From positions 1-64,000 of the forward strand of contig JAFGFE010000031.1 of NCBI GenBank assembly GCA_016931225.1: DNA of 64,000 nucleotides. The letters run 5' to 3'. This document shows positions 29,777 through 39,265 of the stretch, one piece after another. Positions within the stretch are counted from its first letter, which is position 1, and each line of letters opens with the position of its first letter. The notes under the pieces were generated by a model. The model had not been told where the DNA came from. It searched no databases and saw only the letters and a list, made by a program, of their open reading frames with translations. The translations under genes and the position numbers were made by a program. The DNA is from Candidatus Zymogenaceae bacterium (GTDB lineage: Bacteria; Desulfobacterota; Zymogenia; Zymogenales; Zymogenaceae).

Positions 29777-30700
29777 TTATTTAACCCGGTACTTTCCCAT
29801 AAGTCCCTGGGGGCGGACAATCAAAAGGAGCACCAGAGCCGCACCGTATATGAGATTTTGATAATCGGCAATGGCACTGATTTTCTGGTAGTCGGCGACA
29901 GAGCCGGGATTCAGGTGCTCGGCGACGAATTTGATTATGCCTGGGAGATATCGAATAATTTCGGGCAGCAAAAAAAGAATCAGCGCCCCAATGATCGATC
30001 CAGGTATGCTTCCCATTCCCCCGATGACCACCATACACAGGACCAGTATTGATGCGGACAGGCCGAAATTCTGGGGCTGGATATAATGGATGTATGAACC
30101 ATAGAGAGATCCCGCCGCTCCGGCAAACGCGGCGCCCAGACCGAAAGCAAGTATTTTGTATTTCGTTGTATTGATTCCCATCACCTGGGCGGTCAACTCG
30201 TCATCCCGTATGGCCGCCAGGGCCCGCCCGACCCGTGATCTTGTCAGACGATACATGAACAGTATCGTCAATCCCATGATTGTCCAGTTGAAGATGAGAA
30301 AATCAAGCTTGGATGTCAGCTTTTTTCCCGCAATGACCGGGCTTGGAATACCGAAGATGCCGTCCGGGCCGCCGAGATAGTCTATATTCAGTATGACGAT
30401 CTCTATGATGATTCCGAATCCGAGCGTGACGATGGCGAGATAGTCGTCCCTGAGGCGAAGTGTCGGGAGGCCCAAAAGTACCCCAACAACCCCCGCAGCA
30501 CAAAACGCAAAAAAGAACGAAAGGATATACGGCAGGTCCATATAGGTGACCATGACCGATCCCATGTAGGCGCCGATGCCGAAAAAGGCGGCGTGCCCAA
30601 GAGAAACCTGCCCGGTAAAACCAATAATCAGGTTTAAAGAAAGTGTCAGCACCACATATATGGATGCAAACAGAAGTAAGTGGAGTATCAGGTCGATCAT
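29777..30700 (-). CDS. livM: HAAT ABC transporter permease LivM (transporter B)
   Basis: A 307-residue inner-membrane permease with about nine hydrophobic segments. The LNLIIGFTGQVSLGHAAFFGIGAYMGS motif is diagnostic, and the ATPase-coupling region is VVIGGMGSIPGSIIGAL. Normal length for LivM. It follows livH with 16 nt between. Confidence 0.93.
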   Translation of the reverse strand: MIDLILHLLLFASIYVVLTLSLNLIIGFTGQVSLGHAAFFGIGAYMGSVMVTYMDLPYILSFFFAFCAAGVVGVLLGLPTLRLRDDYLAIVTLGFGIIIEIVILNIDYLGGPDGIFGIPSPVIAGKKLTSKLDFLIFNWTIMGLTILFMYRLTRSRVGRALAAIRDDELTAQVMGINTTKYKILAFGLGAAFAGAAGSLYGSYIHYIQPQNFGLSASILVLCMVVIGGMGSIPGSIIGALILFLLPEIIRYLPGIIKFVAEHLNPGSVADYQKISAIADYQNLIYGAALVLLLIVRPQGLMGKYRVK

Positions 30701-30716
30701 AAGCTTAAAAGGACCT

Positions 30717-31574
30717 TTAGCTTCTTTTTCCCATGATACCGGATGGTTTCACTATGAGCATAATAATCAATATTGCAAACGCCACGGCGTCCTTAAGTCC
30801 GGACATGATATATGCAGCACCCAGGTTTTCCGCCACTCCGATAATCAGTCCGCCGATGATCGCCCCCGGTATGCTCCCAACGCCTCCCAGGATCGCGGCG
30901 GAAAACGCCTTCAGACCCGGCAGAACGCCCATTGACGGATATGTGTTGTATTCGATGGCCATCAGCACGCCCGCGGCGCCGCTCATGATCGATCCGATGA
31001 TGAAGGTCAGGGTTATCATCGTATCGACATTGATCCCCATCAATCGCGCCGTTTCGCCGTCAGAGGCCGAAGCAACGATGGCCTTCCCGTATTTCGTCTT
31101 ATTGATAAAAAGGTATAATGCCGTCATGAGAATCGAGGCGGTGATGAGGACATAGATTTCAAGCGCTGGTATCTGGTTACCGAAGAGGATAAACGGTTCG
31201 AGTTCGATTTTTATGGGAAACGGCCTCTTGTCGGGGCCGAACAGGAGCCGCGCCACATCCTGCAGGCAGATCGATACACCGATTGCGGCGATCAGCGGTA
31301 TGAGCGGGTTGAGGTTTCTCAAGGGCCGAAACGCCAGCCGCTCCATCAGCACGCCCACGGCCGCCGCAACCACAAGGGCCAGCGCGAAGGCGGGGAAAAA
31401 ACCGATGTGGAGGGCGCCGATGAGCATCACAGCGGCATATGCGCCCGCCATGTAGATTTCACCCTGGGCGAAGTTAATGATCCCCAGGATACCGTATATC
31501 ATGGTATATCCCAGGGCCACCATGGCGTATATGCTTCCGGCCGCTAGGCCGTTTATGAGTTGTTGAAAAAACAT
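30717..31574 (-). CDS. livH: HAAT ABC transporter permease LivH (transporter B)
   Basis: A 285-residue permease. MFFQQLINGLAAGSIYAMVALGYTMIYGILGIINFAQGEIYM is the standard LivH opening in three hydrophobic blocks, and AAILGGVGSIPGAIIGG is the coupling region. The ATG at 31574 gives this N terminus; the frame is open nine codons further. A GC-rich stem-loop sits in its leader. Confidence 0.93.
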   Translation of the reverse strand: MFFQQLINGLAAGSIYAMVALGYTMIYGILGIINFAQGEIYMAGAYAAVMLIGALHIGFFPAFALALVVAAAVGVLMERLAFRPLRNLNPLIPLIAAIGVSICLQDVARLLFGPDKRPFPIKIELEPFILFGNQIPALEIYVLITASILMTALYLFINKTKYGKAIVASASDGETARLMGINVDTMITLTFIIGSIMSGAAGVLMAIEYNTYPSMGVLPGLKAFSAAILGGVGSIPGAIIGGLIIGVAENLGAAYIMSGLKDAVAFAILIIMLIVKPSGIMGKRS

Positions 31575-31590
31575 GATGTGCGCTGATAAC

Positions 31591-31612
31591 GGGAGGGCCA
31601 TAAGGCCCCCCC
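31591..31612 (-). terminator. GC-rich stem-loop between livK and livH of transporter B
   Basis: A 9-bp stem, GGGGGGGCC with GGCCCTCCC on the minus strand, containing one G-T pair and a TTAT loop. No T-run follows, so it may stabilise the upstream livK mRNA end or attenuate weakly rather than terminate fully. Confidence 0.45.
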
Positions 31613-31646
31613 GTATAAAATAGTATTGTGTCGTCCGTTAGTTTCG

Positions 31647-32828
31647 TTAATCCATCTTGACGTATTTTCCGTCAACCACCTCGAAGATGTAGATGCCGCC
31701 CTTGACCACGTCACCGTTTTCATCAAAGCTGAGCTTCCCTGTTACGCCGTCGAAATCGCTCACGGTATCGAGGTAATCCTTGATCGCCGTGGGGTCTGTG
31801 CCTACTTCCTTCATGGCCTCCGCCACCAAATAGACCATATCGTAGGTAATGGCCGCAAACATGATGTTGTTGGGATCTTTCGGATTTTCTTTGATGTATT
31901 GATAGTATTTCTTCACGAAAGCCTTGTTCTTCGGCGTGTCGTAATCCTCGTCGTATTCACCGGTGATGATGTGCCCCTCACCGGCATATCCGGCAAGCTC
32001 GATATACAGAGGCGCCATATCGCCGAAACCACCCAGGGAGGGTGCAGTAATGCCGATTGTGCGCGCCTGGCTGATCGCCGGGGCGGTTTCCTGGAGGTAT
32101 CCAGGGACGCACAGGAGATCAAATTCATAGCCTGAGATTTTTGTCAGCTGGGCCTTGAAGTCTGTATCGCCCCGCATGAAGGATTCCTCCACAACAACTT
32201 CGACACCGTATTCTTCGAAGTAGAGCTTCAGAAGCTTCGCGAAACCCTCGCCGTACGGCTCGTTGCTGTACAGGATGGCGGCCTTTTTAACGCCGTATTT
32301 CTCCACGGCATACTTCACCAGGGCTTCTGACTGCATGTCGATCCGTGAGCAGCCGCGGAAGATGAATTCCCCGGCTTCCGATACCTTTGGTGATGTGGCA
32401 TTGGGGGAGATCAACACAACACCGTTATCCTCGGCGATTGGGGCCGCCGCCAGTGTGTTGCCGCTCATCATGGGACCGATGATGACCGGTACCTTGTCCA
32501 GGGAGATGAGCTTGTTGGCGGCGTTGACCGCGTCTGTGGCGTTATCCTTCGAGTCCTCATAGATCACTTCCAGCGGACGACCGTTGATGCCGCCTGCCTC
32601 GTTGATCTCCTCGACCGCAAACTCAACACCCTTCTTTGCCGGAGTGCCGTCGGATGCGCCGAGGGTCAGACGCAGTATGGCCCCGATAACGATCGGCTCG
32701 CCTGCGGCTTCATCGACCGCCGGCGCTTCAACATCACCCTCGGGCATCGGCTCTTCCGGCTGACAGCCGATCACGCACAGGGACAATCCCAACATGATCG
32801 ACAAGAGTACAATACTCAGTCTTTTCAT
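31647..32828 (-). CDS. livK: HAAT ABC transporter substrate-binding lipoprotein (transporter B)
   Basis: A 393-residue binding protein with a lipoprotein signal (CVIGC, Cys22) and an acidic linker. The Peripla_BP_6 fold opens with IVIGAILRLTLGASDGTPAKKGVEFAVEEINEAGGINGRPLEVI and ends EVVDGKYVKMD. Ligand unknown. It lies 3 nt downstream of paaK-B, so the ligase-type gene and transporter B are probably read on one mRNA. Confidence 0.93.
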   Translation of the reverse strand: MKRLSIVLLSIMLGLSLCVIGCQPEEPMPEGDVEAPAVDEAAGEPIVIGAILRLTLGASDGTPAKKGVEFAVEEINEAGGINGRPLEVIYEDSKDNATDAVNAANKLISLDKVPVIIGPMMSGNTLAAAPIAEDNGVVLISPNATSPKVSEAGEFIFRGCSRIDMQSEALVKYAVEKYGVKKAAILYSNEPYGEGFAKLLKLYFEEYGVEVVVEESFMRGDTDFKAQLTKISGYEFDLLCVPGYLQETAPAISQARTIGITAPSLGGFGDMAPLYIELAGYAGEGHIITGEYDEDYDTPKNKAFVKKYYQYIKENPKDPNNIMFAAITYDMVYLVAEAMKEVGTDPTAIKDYLDTVSDFDGVTGKLSFDENGDVVKGGIYIFEVVDGKYVKMD

Positions 32829-32831
32829 TGG

Positions 32832-34142
32832 TTACTCCTTTGAAATAGTATCTCGATATATGACCTGTTTTCCCCTCTCCAATAATTCCTGCATGGTGGA
32901 ACTCTCAACCAGTTTTATGTTCGCCCTGATTCCGAGCAACTCCAGCAGATCCCCACGTATCCCGGAAATAATATTTTCAAGTTGTTTTATCGTGTCGCTG
33001 AAGAGCGCCTCTCCTTCCTCAATGTATATATCCATATGATCCAGTTCTTTTACCTTGAAAAGTTCTATCACAAACGGCGGCGATTCTCCCAGGACGCCGG
33101 ATATGACGGACTTGATCTGGTTCGGATATACCTTGATGCCTCGAAACGAGAGCATATCATCCGATCGCTTCATGGGCGCCTCCATCACCGAGAGCGTTCT
33201 TCCGCACGGACATTCGCCGTCGGGCACAATGCGGGAGATATCCCCTGTTCGAAAGCGAATCAGAGGAAACGCCTTCGTCGTGATGGTGGTAATAACAAGC
33301 TCCCCCTCTTCTCCTGCGGGCACGGGCTCTGACGTCTCGGGATGAATCGTCTCCACAATGAAATGGTCTTCGGAGATATGAAGCCGTCCCTCGGCGCACT
33401 CATATGCGACGCCAGGTCCCATTCCTTCGGGTATGCCGTAGGCCGTACTGACATGGACGCCCAGACCAGATTCAATACGCTCTCGATCGACATCGGACAA
33501 GGGCTCCGAAACGAGTATGGCTCGGGATATATTAAGTTTCGCAACATCCATACCCTGCTCTTTTGCAAGCCACGCCAGGTGCAGTGCGTGTGACGGCGTG
33601 GAAACGAGGCATGACGTGCGATAATCCGACATGATCATGAGTTCTTTCGAGGCGTTGAGATAACTCATGGGGATGACCGACGCCTCGATATGTTCCGCGG
33701 CCGCACGCATGCTTCGTCCCCAGTTGGCCATGCCGAAATCGAAGGACATCTGCACGATGTCGTCCGCGGTGACACCCGCGCCGGTAAAAAGACGGGATAT
33801 CAGCTCCGTCCACACTCCCAGATCGTTCTTCGTATACCCGATGACCGTCGGTTTGCCGGTAATCCCCGAGGTGCTGTTGATGCGTACGATATCACGAAGC
33901 GGCACGGCGAACAATCCATACGGGTAATTGTAGCTCAAATCGTCACGGGTGGTAAAACCGATCTTCGTAAGATCCGCCACCTGTGTGATATCCCTGGGCG
34001 ATATATCCCGATCCTTCATTTCGCTCTGGTAAAACACGACGTTTTTATACGCCCTGTTGATGGTGCTCTGAAGCCGTTCGAGCTGCAGTTGGGCCATATC
34101 GTCCCGTGAAAGGGTTTCATACCGACGGTTAAATAGTCTCAT
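32832..34142 (-). CDS. phenylacetate-CoA ligase family protein (paaK-B)
   Basis: A 436-residue adenylate-forming ligase of the PaaK family, which activates aryl acids to aryl-CoA with ATP. The phosphate loop is STSGITGKPTVIGYT (one Thr replaced by Ile compared with paaK-A). YRTGD is represented by FRTGDISRI, the hinge by KRSDDMLSFRGIKVYPNQI, and the C-terminal Lys is probably that in ERGKQVIYRD. Substrate unknown. It sits between transporter A (3 nt behind livF) and transporter B (3 nt before livK). Confidence 0.87.
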   Translation of the reverse strand: MRLFNRRYETLSRDDMAQLQLERLQSTINRAYKNVVFYQSEMKDRDISPRDITQVADLTKIGFTTRDDLSYNYPYGLFAVPLRDIVRINSTSGITGKPTVIGYTKNDLGVWTELISRLFTGAGVTADDIVQMSFDFGMANWGRSMRAAAEHIEASVIPMSYLNASKELMIMSDYRTSCLVSTPSHALHLAWLAKEQGMDVAKLNISRAILVSEPLSDVDRERIESGLGVHVSTAYGIPEGMGPGVAYECAEGRLHISEDHFIVETIHPETSEPVPAGEEGELVITTITTKAFPLIRFRTGDISRIVPDGECPCGRTLSVMEAPMKRSDDMLSFRGIKVYPNQIKSVISGVLGESPPFVIELFKVKELDHMDIYIEEGEALFSDTIKQLENIISGIRGDLLELLGIRANIKLVESSTMQELLERGKQVIYRDTISKE

Positions 34143-34145
34143 GGA

Positions 34146-34880
34146 TCACTCCCAGAATTCCCGGTAATCCCGACCGAGATATGCCCGTTTTATGTCTCCG
34201 TCCCGCAAGAGTTCACCCCCCTCCCCCTGGATGACGACGCTCCCGGTTTCTATGACGTATCCCCTGTCCGAAATCTTCAGGGCGGCCCTGGCGTTTTGCT
34301 CCACCAGAAGAATGGTGAGGCCCTGTTCCTTCAACGAGACGATCACCTCAAGTATTTCCATGGTGATTTTCGGCGCCAATCCCAGTGACGGCTCATCGAG
34401 CATCAACAGCTTCGGCTTCGCCATCAGCCCCCGGGCGATGGCGAGCATCTGTTGTTCGCCTCCGGAAAGGGTCCCCGCCCGCTGTTTGAGGCGTTCCTTG
34501 AGTATCGGGAATACGGAAAAAACGGCCTCCATATCATCGGAGATGGCCTTTCTCTGCCATTTCCTGTATCTCAGGTATGCGCCCAGCCTCAGGTTGTCCA
34601 GGACCGTCAGGGTGGCGAAAATCTGCCGCCCCTCGGGGACCTGGGAGACACCGAGCCCCACGATGTCTTCCGGTTTCTTTCCGTATATGTCGACGCCGTC
34701 GATCGATATCTCGCCCCTGCGGAACGGGACGACGCCGGAAATATTGTTCAAAAGCGTCGTCTTGCCGGAACCGTTCGCACCGATGAGAGAGACAATCTCT
34801 CCGGACCAGACATGGAGCGAGACGTTGTCCAGCGCCCTGATCTTCCGGTAATATGTGGAAAGATTCCTGACTTTAATCAC
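34146..34880 (-). CDS. livF: HAAT ABC transporter ATPase LivF (transporter A)
   Basis: A 244-residue ABC ATPase with Walker A GANGSGKTT, SQVPEGRQIFATLTV, signature LSGGEQQMLAIARGL and Walker B LMLDEPSLGLAP. The GTG at 34880 is the likely start: GGGAGAGGA lies 5 nt upstream and it overlaps the livG stop, which is normal coupling. The open frame upstream overlaps livG and is not LivF-like. Confidence 0.92.
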   Translation of the reverse strand: MIKVRNLSTYYRKIRALDNVSLHVWSGEIVSLIGANGSGKTTLLNNISGVVPFRRGEISIDGVDIYGKKPEDIVGLGVSQVPEGRQIFATLTVLDNLRLGAYLRYRKWQRKAISDDMEAVFSVFPILKERLKQRAGTLSGGEQQMLAIARGLMAKPKLLMLDEPSLGLAPKITMEILEVIVSLKEQGLTILLVEQNARAALKISDRGYVIETGSVVIQGEGGELLRDGDIKRAYLGRDYREFWE

Positions 34881-35649
34881 CGATATCCTCTCCCAGGTAT
34901 GCCTCGATGACCTTCTTGTTGTTCTGTATCTCCCGGGGTGTTCCCTCGGCAATCAGTTCCCCATGATCGAGCACGACGATCTCCTCGGAAATGTCCATCG
35001 TCAGGTTCATGTCATGCTCCACCAGCATGATCGTAATATCGAACTTCCTGATATTGTCGATAAGACGGGCCAGGTCCTCGGTCTCCCGCTCGTCCAGTCC
35101 CGCGGCCGGCTCGTCGAGTAGCAAAAGCTTCGGTTCCGCCGCAAGCGCCCGTGCTATCTCCAGATACCTCTGATGCCCCAGGGGAAGGGACAGGGCATTG
35201 TCCTGGGCCCTGGGTGCGAGACCGACGAAATCAAGATACTTCATCGCCTGGTCTCTGATATCCCTCTCTTCCCTCCTGACGAATGGAGACCTGAAGGCAC
35301 CGCCAATCAATCCCCGCACAAGGCCGGCGCTTGATCGCGCGTGTCGTCCCAGCATGACGTTTTCCACCACCGTCATGTTATCAAACAGCTCGACATTCTG
35401 AAAGGTCCTGCTGATACCCAGAGCGGCCACCTGATGTGGTTTGAGTCCGTGAATCGCCTTGTCGCGAAAAAAGAGCTTTCCGGACACGGGAGGGTAAAAT
35501 CCTGATATCAGGTTGAAGAGCGTCGTTTTCCCGGCGCCGTTCGGGCCGATGATCGCTTTTATGGATCCTTCCTTCACCTGAAAGGTGACATGTTTGAGTG
35601 CGTGAACACCACCGAAATTTATGGAGGCGCCTTCGATCGAGAGCATCAT
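34873..35649 (-). CDS. livG: HAAT ABC transporter ATPase LivG (transporter A)
   Basis: A 258-residue ABC ATPase with Walker A GPNGAGKTT, SRTFQNVELFDNMTV, the LPLGHQRYLEIARAL signature, Walker B LLLLDEPAAGLDE and VEHDMNLTMDI. The ATG at 35649 overlaps the livM TGA. Downstream livF overlaps its 3' end. Confidence 0.94.
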   Translation of the reverse strand: MMLSIEGASINFGGVHALKHVTFQVKEGSIKAIIGPNGAGKTTLFNLISGFYPPVSGKLFFRDKAIHGLKPHQVAALGISRTFQNVELFDNMTVVENVMLGRHARSSAGLVRGLIGGAFRSPFVRREERDIRDQAMKYLDFVGLAPRAQDNALSLPLGHQRYLEIARALAAEPKLLLLDEPAAGLDERETEDLARLIDNIRKFDITIMLVEHDMNLTMDISEEIVVLDHGELIAEGTPREIQNNKKVIEAYLGEDIGD

Positions 35650-36590
35650 CCGACACGCCTCCCCTTTATTCTCTCGATGACGCCCCTTGTCAGTCCTTCG
35701 GGCAAAAATATCATGATGAGCATCAGAATGAGACCGTATACGACTATTTCATAATCCTCCAACGCCATCAGGAATTCTGGCAGCAGCGTCAATACCGAAG
35801 CGCCGAAGATGGCGCCCCAGATGCTCGCCATACCGCCGACCACCACCATCGTGACCAGCACGATGGAAAAATGAAAACCGAAGGAGCTGGGACTGATGAA
35901 TCCGATAAAATGTGCGTAGAGGCTCCCGGCAAGCGATGCGTACAGGGCGCTCAGGATGAAGATGGCGAGTTTGTAGCTCTGGATGTTCACCCCCAGACTC
36001 CCCGCCGCTGCCTCAGAGGTGTGAATCGCCCTCAAGGCTCTCCCGATGCGGGAGTTTATGATATTCGCGCTGAGCATTAGTATGACGATGGTCGACGCCC
36101 ATACGAGATAATAGTATTTCAGGTCGGTATCGAATACAAATCCGAATGCGGAAAGCTCCGGTATTCCGCGAAAGCCGGACGGCCCCTGGGTGATGAACGA
36201 CATCTCCTTGAAAAGAATGTTGACGATGATGCCGAACCCGAGGGTGGCCATTGCGAGGAAATATCCCTTGAGACGAAGGGACGGAACGCCCACAACGAGC
36301 GCCACAATTCCCACCACACCCAGGGCGATGACCAGAGCGGCAATGGGATGAACGCCGTATGACGTGGTCAATATGCCCGATGTATACGCCCCAAGCCCGA
36401 AGAATGCGGCGTGTCCCAGGGATATCTGGCCCGCGTACCCCATCAGAAGATTCAGGCCCAGGGCCAATATCGTATTCAGTCCGATAATGATCAACACGCT
36501 CAAATAGTAGTCGTTGTTCAGAAGCAGCGGGAGACAGAGCATCACGCCGGAGAGCACAAGGACCGCTGTGATATGTATCCGTGATGACAT
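35646..36590 (-). CDS. livM: HAAT ABC transporter permease LivM (transporter A)
   Basis: A 314-residue permease with about nine hydrophobic segments and the LNLLMGYAGQISLGHAAFFGLGAYTSG signature. The coupling region is VVVGGMASIWGAIFGAS, in which Trp replaces the usual Pro. It follows livH with 1 nt between. Confidence 0.93.
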   Translation of the reverse strand: MSSRIHITAVLVLSGVMLCLPLLLNNDYYLSVLIIIGLNTILALGLNLLMGYAGQISLGHAAFFGLGAYTSGILTTSYGVHPIAALVIALGVVGIVALVVGVPSLRLKGYFLAMATLGFGIIVNILFKEMSFITQGPSGFRGIPELSAFGFVFDTDLKYYYLVWASTIVILMLSANIINSRIGRALRAIHTSEAAAGSLGVNIQSYKLAIFILSALYASLAGSLYAHFIGFISPSSFGFHFSIVLVTMVVVGGMASIWGAIFGASVLTLLPEFLMALEDYEIVVYGLILMLIMIFLPEGLTRGVIERIKGRRVG

Positions 36591-36591
36591 G

Positions 36592-37482
36592 CTATACCCG
36601 CTTGATATCCCCGATTCCCAGTATACCGCTGGGCCTCACAAACAAAACTACTAACAATGCAACGAAGGCGATGGCGTCTTTATATGCCGATGATATCAGG
36701 CCCGCACCCATCGATTCGAGCACTCCCAGAACAAATCCGCCAATGATCGCTCCGGGAATGCTCCCCAGACCACCGATTATCGCGGCGCAGAATCCCTTGA
36801 GACCCAGCATTACGCCCATCTTGTACGACGCCGTCGTCGTCGGGGTGATGATGATCCCGGCGACCGCGCCCAGCATCCCCGACAACGCGAATGTAATCAC
36901 CACCATCCTGCTGACCTTGATGCCCATAAGGCTTGCGGCCCTGGGATTGACGGCGCAGGCCCTCATGCCCTTGCCGGTTATGGTATTTTCAAAGAAGAAA
37001 TGAAGCAACATCAATATCGTCAGGGTTATCCCGATAATCCAGATGGCCTGGGGGGTCATGGCGGCGTTACCGATGAGAATCGGCGTCTCCCCGGAAAACG
37101 GCGTTGACGCATATTCCCCCTTCCCCCAGGCCCACGACTGCATGGCGATCCCTCGAATAAAAATGGACGCGCCGATGGTGATGATAATGAGGGATATGTG
37201 ATTCGGATTGCGTACCGGACGTATCACCAGAAGATTTACCAGGATTCCCACGACGGTCACACCAAGAACAGCCAACACGAACGCACACGCGAGCGGCATT
37301 CCGGGGATGAGTGAAAACGAAACCATTAACAGCGCCCCCAGCATCACAAACTCACCCTGGGCGAAGTTGATAATCTCCGTCGTATGATAGACGATCGTAA
37401 ACCCCAGGGCGACCATCGCGTAGATGGATCCGTTGGTGATACCGCCGATAAAAAACTGGAGGAGCTTGTCGAAAATCGTCAT
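36592..37482 (-). CDS. livH: HAAT ABC transporter permease LivH (transporter A)
   Basis: A 296-residue permease beginning MTIFDKLLQFFIGGITNGSIYAMVALGFTIVYHTTEIINFAQGEFVML in hydrophobic blocks, with AAIIGGLGSIPGAIIGG as coupling region. The ATG at 37482 lies just after a terminator-type hairpin whose T-run ends 10 nt upstream; a GTG at 37491 abuts that run. No clear ribosome binding site is visible, which is odd for this cluster. Confidence 0.92.
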   Translation of the reverse strand: MTIFDKLLQFFIGGITNGSIYAMVALGFTIVYHTTEIINFAQGEFVMLGALLMVSFSLIPGMPLACAFVLAVLGVTVVGILVNLLVIRPVRNPNHISLIIITIGASIFIRGIAMQSWAWGKGEYASTPFSGETPILIGNAAMTPQAIWIIGITLTILMLLHFFFENTITGKGMRACAVNPRAASLMGIKVSRMVVITFALSGMLGAVAGIIITPTTTASYKMGVMLGLKGFCAAIIGGLGSIPGAIIGGFVLGVLESMGAGLISSAYKDAIAFVALLVVLFVRPSGILGIGDIKRV

Positions 37483-37491
37483 GGAATACAC

Positions 37492-37522
37492 AAAAAGAGG
37501 CTAAACGAAACTGCTTAGCCTC
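37492..37522 (-). terminator. Rho-independent terminator between livK and livH of transporter A
   Basis: On the minus strand a perfect 8-bp stem, GAGGCTAA with TTAGCCTC, closes a 10-nt loop and is followed by five T. It stands between the binding-protein stop (37568) and livH (37482), the same position as in liv operon 1. Confidence 0.8.
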
Positions 37523-37567
37523 ATTTGACTTGTAAACAAAACGGCTTTTTTGAAAAAACGGGAATCA

Positions 37568-38773
37568 CTATTCCACGATTTTCCATCCACCGTCTTCAAT
37601 TACCACGATAACGAAGGCGTCTTTTGTCAGTCCCGTATGGTCTTCGGGGGACATATTGAACACACCGCTGACACCCACAAAGTCCGTCGTGCCCTCTATG
37701 GCATCTCTCAGGGCGGCTCTGTCGGCACCGGACGTTTCAAGGGCCAGCGCGATGATTCCCATGGCATCCCACGCGTATCCGCCGAATCCCGACACCTCGC
37801 TCTCGTATGCGGCCTCGTACAGTTCCCGGTATTCCTTCAGGGCGTCATACTGAACATCACTTTTTGGAAGCTGATCTATGATGAGGATCTTCCCGGTGGG
37901 AAGGATGTTCCCGTTGGAGGCGTCGCCTGCATACTCGATGTAGCTGGGTGATGCAACGCCGTGGCTCTGAATCAGGGGCAGTTCAATGCCAAGCTGTACG
38001 ATGTTCTTTGCGATAATAGCGGGCCCCGGATTTGTTCCCCAGCACACGATCGCTTCTGCGTCGGTGCCCTTGATGTTTGTCAACTGCGCGGTCATGTCGC
38101 TGTCTTCTTCGCCGTAGGACTCCTCGGCCACGATCGTCACTCCCGCCTCTTCCGCCTGGGACTTGAGCTGTTCTTTTCCGCTGTCGCCATAACCGTTGGA
38201 GACGGTGATAATGGCGATTTTTTTGATACCCTCGTTGGCAAGGTACTCATAAATCTTCTCGACGGCGTGCTCGTCCGTCTGGGGGGTCTTGAATACCCAG
38301 GGCTTTACCGGTGATGTAATCTTGATGCTCGCAGCGCAGGAGATGAGGGGTACCTCCTTCTCCTCGACGGTGTCGATGACCCCAAGGGTGTTCCCCGAAA
38401 GGCTGGGGCCGACGATTGCAAGGACGTTGTCCTTCTCAATGAGCTTCTTGACATTGATCACGGTATTTGTCGGGTCTCCCTCGTCGTCATAAATAATGAC
38501 TTCAAGCTTGTGCCCGTTGATCCCGCCGTTCTCGTTGACGATGTCTGAGAACAGCTCCATTGAGTTTCTCTCCGGCTCGCCGAGAAACGAGGCGCGGCCG
38601 GTAATTGAGAACACTCCGCCGATGACATATGGATCGAGGCTTTCATCGATCATCGTGCCTGTCGGCGCCGTTTCATCGGGAGCCTCTGTTCCCTTATCAC
38701 ACGCACCCAGTATCAGGGCGCATGAGAGGACCATCGCCATAATAATGTATAACACTGCATTCTTTCTACACAT
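37568..38773 (-). CDS. livK: HAAT ABC transporter substrate-binding lipoprotein (transporter A)
   Basis: A 401-residue binding protein. The lipoprotein signal ends at LILGAC with Cys25, then an acidic/Thr-rich linker. The mature part begins YVIGGVFSITGRASFLGEPERNSMELFSDIVNENGGINGHKLEVI, a Peripla_BP_6 opening. Ligand unknown. The gene lies 49 bp behind the ACT-domain gene; that AT-rich gap contains two direct copies of CTATAAA (plus strand) and may hold a weak internal promoter. Confidence 0.93.
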   Translation of the reverse strand: MCRKNAVLYIIMAMVLSCALILGACDKGTEAPDETAPTGTMIDESLDPYVIGGVFSITGRASFLGEPERNSMELFSDIVNENGGINGHKLEVIIYDDEGDPTNTVINVKKLIEKDNVLAIVGPSLSGNTLGVIDTVEEKEVPLISCAASIKITSPVKPWVFKTPQTDEHAVEKIYEYLANEGIKKIAIITVSNGYGDSGKEQLKSQAEEAGVTIVAEESYGEEDSDMTAQLTNIKGTDAEAIVCWGTNPGPAIIAKNIVQLGIELPLIQSHGVASPSYIEYAGDASNGNILPTGKILIIDQLPKSDVQYDALKEYRELYEAAYESEVSGFGGYAWDAMGIIALALETSGADRAALRDAIEGTTDFVGVSGVFNMSPEDHTGLTKDAFVIVVIEDGGWKIVE

Positions 38774-38822
38774 ACGTTTCGCCTTTCACCTATAAATTAA
38801 ATAAAACTATAAACAATTCATC

Positions 38823-39254
38823 TTATAACGCGTACACTTTTTCACCCGGGAGTACCGTCACGCCCTTATCTCCGAGCACCTTGATGGCGCGGTCGATCTC
38901 GTCAAAACGAAAGATGATGACCGCACACTGGCCGCTTCGCTCTACAAACGCGTACATATACTCCACGTTGAGTTTTTCTGATTTGAGAATATCGAGAATA
39001 CCGGCGAGTCCCCCGGGATGATCGGGAACCTCCACCGCGATAACCTCTGTTTTCCCCACGGTAAAACCGCCCTTCTTGAGAACATCTTTGGCCTTTTCGG
39101 TATTATTCACAATGATTCTCAGAATACCGAAATCGGTCGTATCGGCAAGAGAGAGCGCCCGTATATTCACGCCGGACTCACCGAGTATCCTGGTTACCTC
39201 TGCGAGACGTCCCGATTTGTTTTCAAGAAATATGGATATTTGTTCAACCTTCAT
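38823..39254 (-). CDS. tandem ACT-domain protein
   Basis: A 143-residue protein made of two ACT domains (about residues 1-68, [37 protein letters not shown], and 70-143, [32 protein letters not shown]). ACT domains bind amino acids as allosteric sensors. Stand-alone tandem ACT proteins are repeatedly found beside paaK and iorAB, so an aromatic-amino-acid sensing role is inferred. An AGGAGG site precedes the ATG; paaK-A lies 11 nt upstream. Confidence 0.9.
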   Translation of the reverse strand: MKVEQISIFLENKSGRLAEVTRILGESGVNIRALSLADTTDFGILRIIVNNTEKAKDVLKKGGFTVGKTEVIAVEVPDHPGGLAGILDILKSEKLNVEYMYAFVERSGQCAVIIFRFDEIDRAIKVLGDKGVTVLPGEKVYAL

Positions 39255-39265
39255 GGCGCCCCCTC

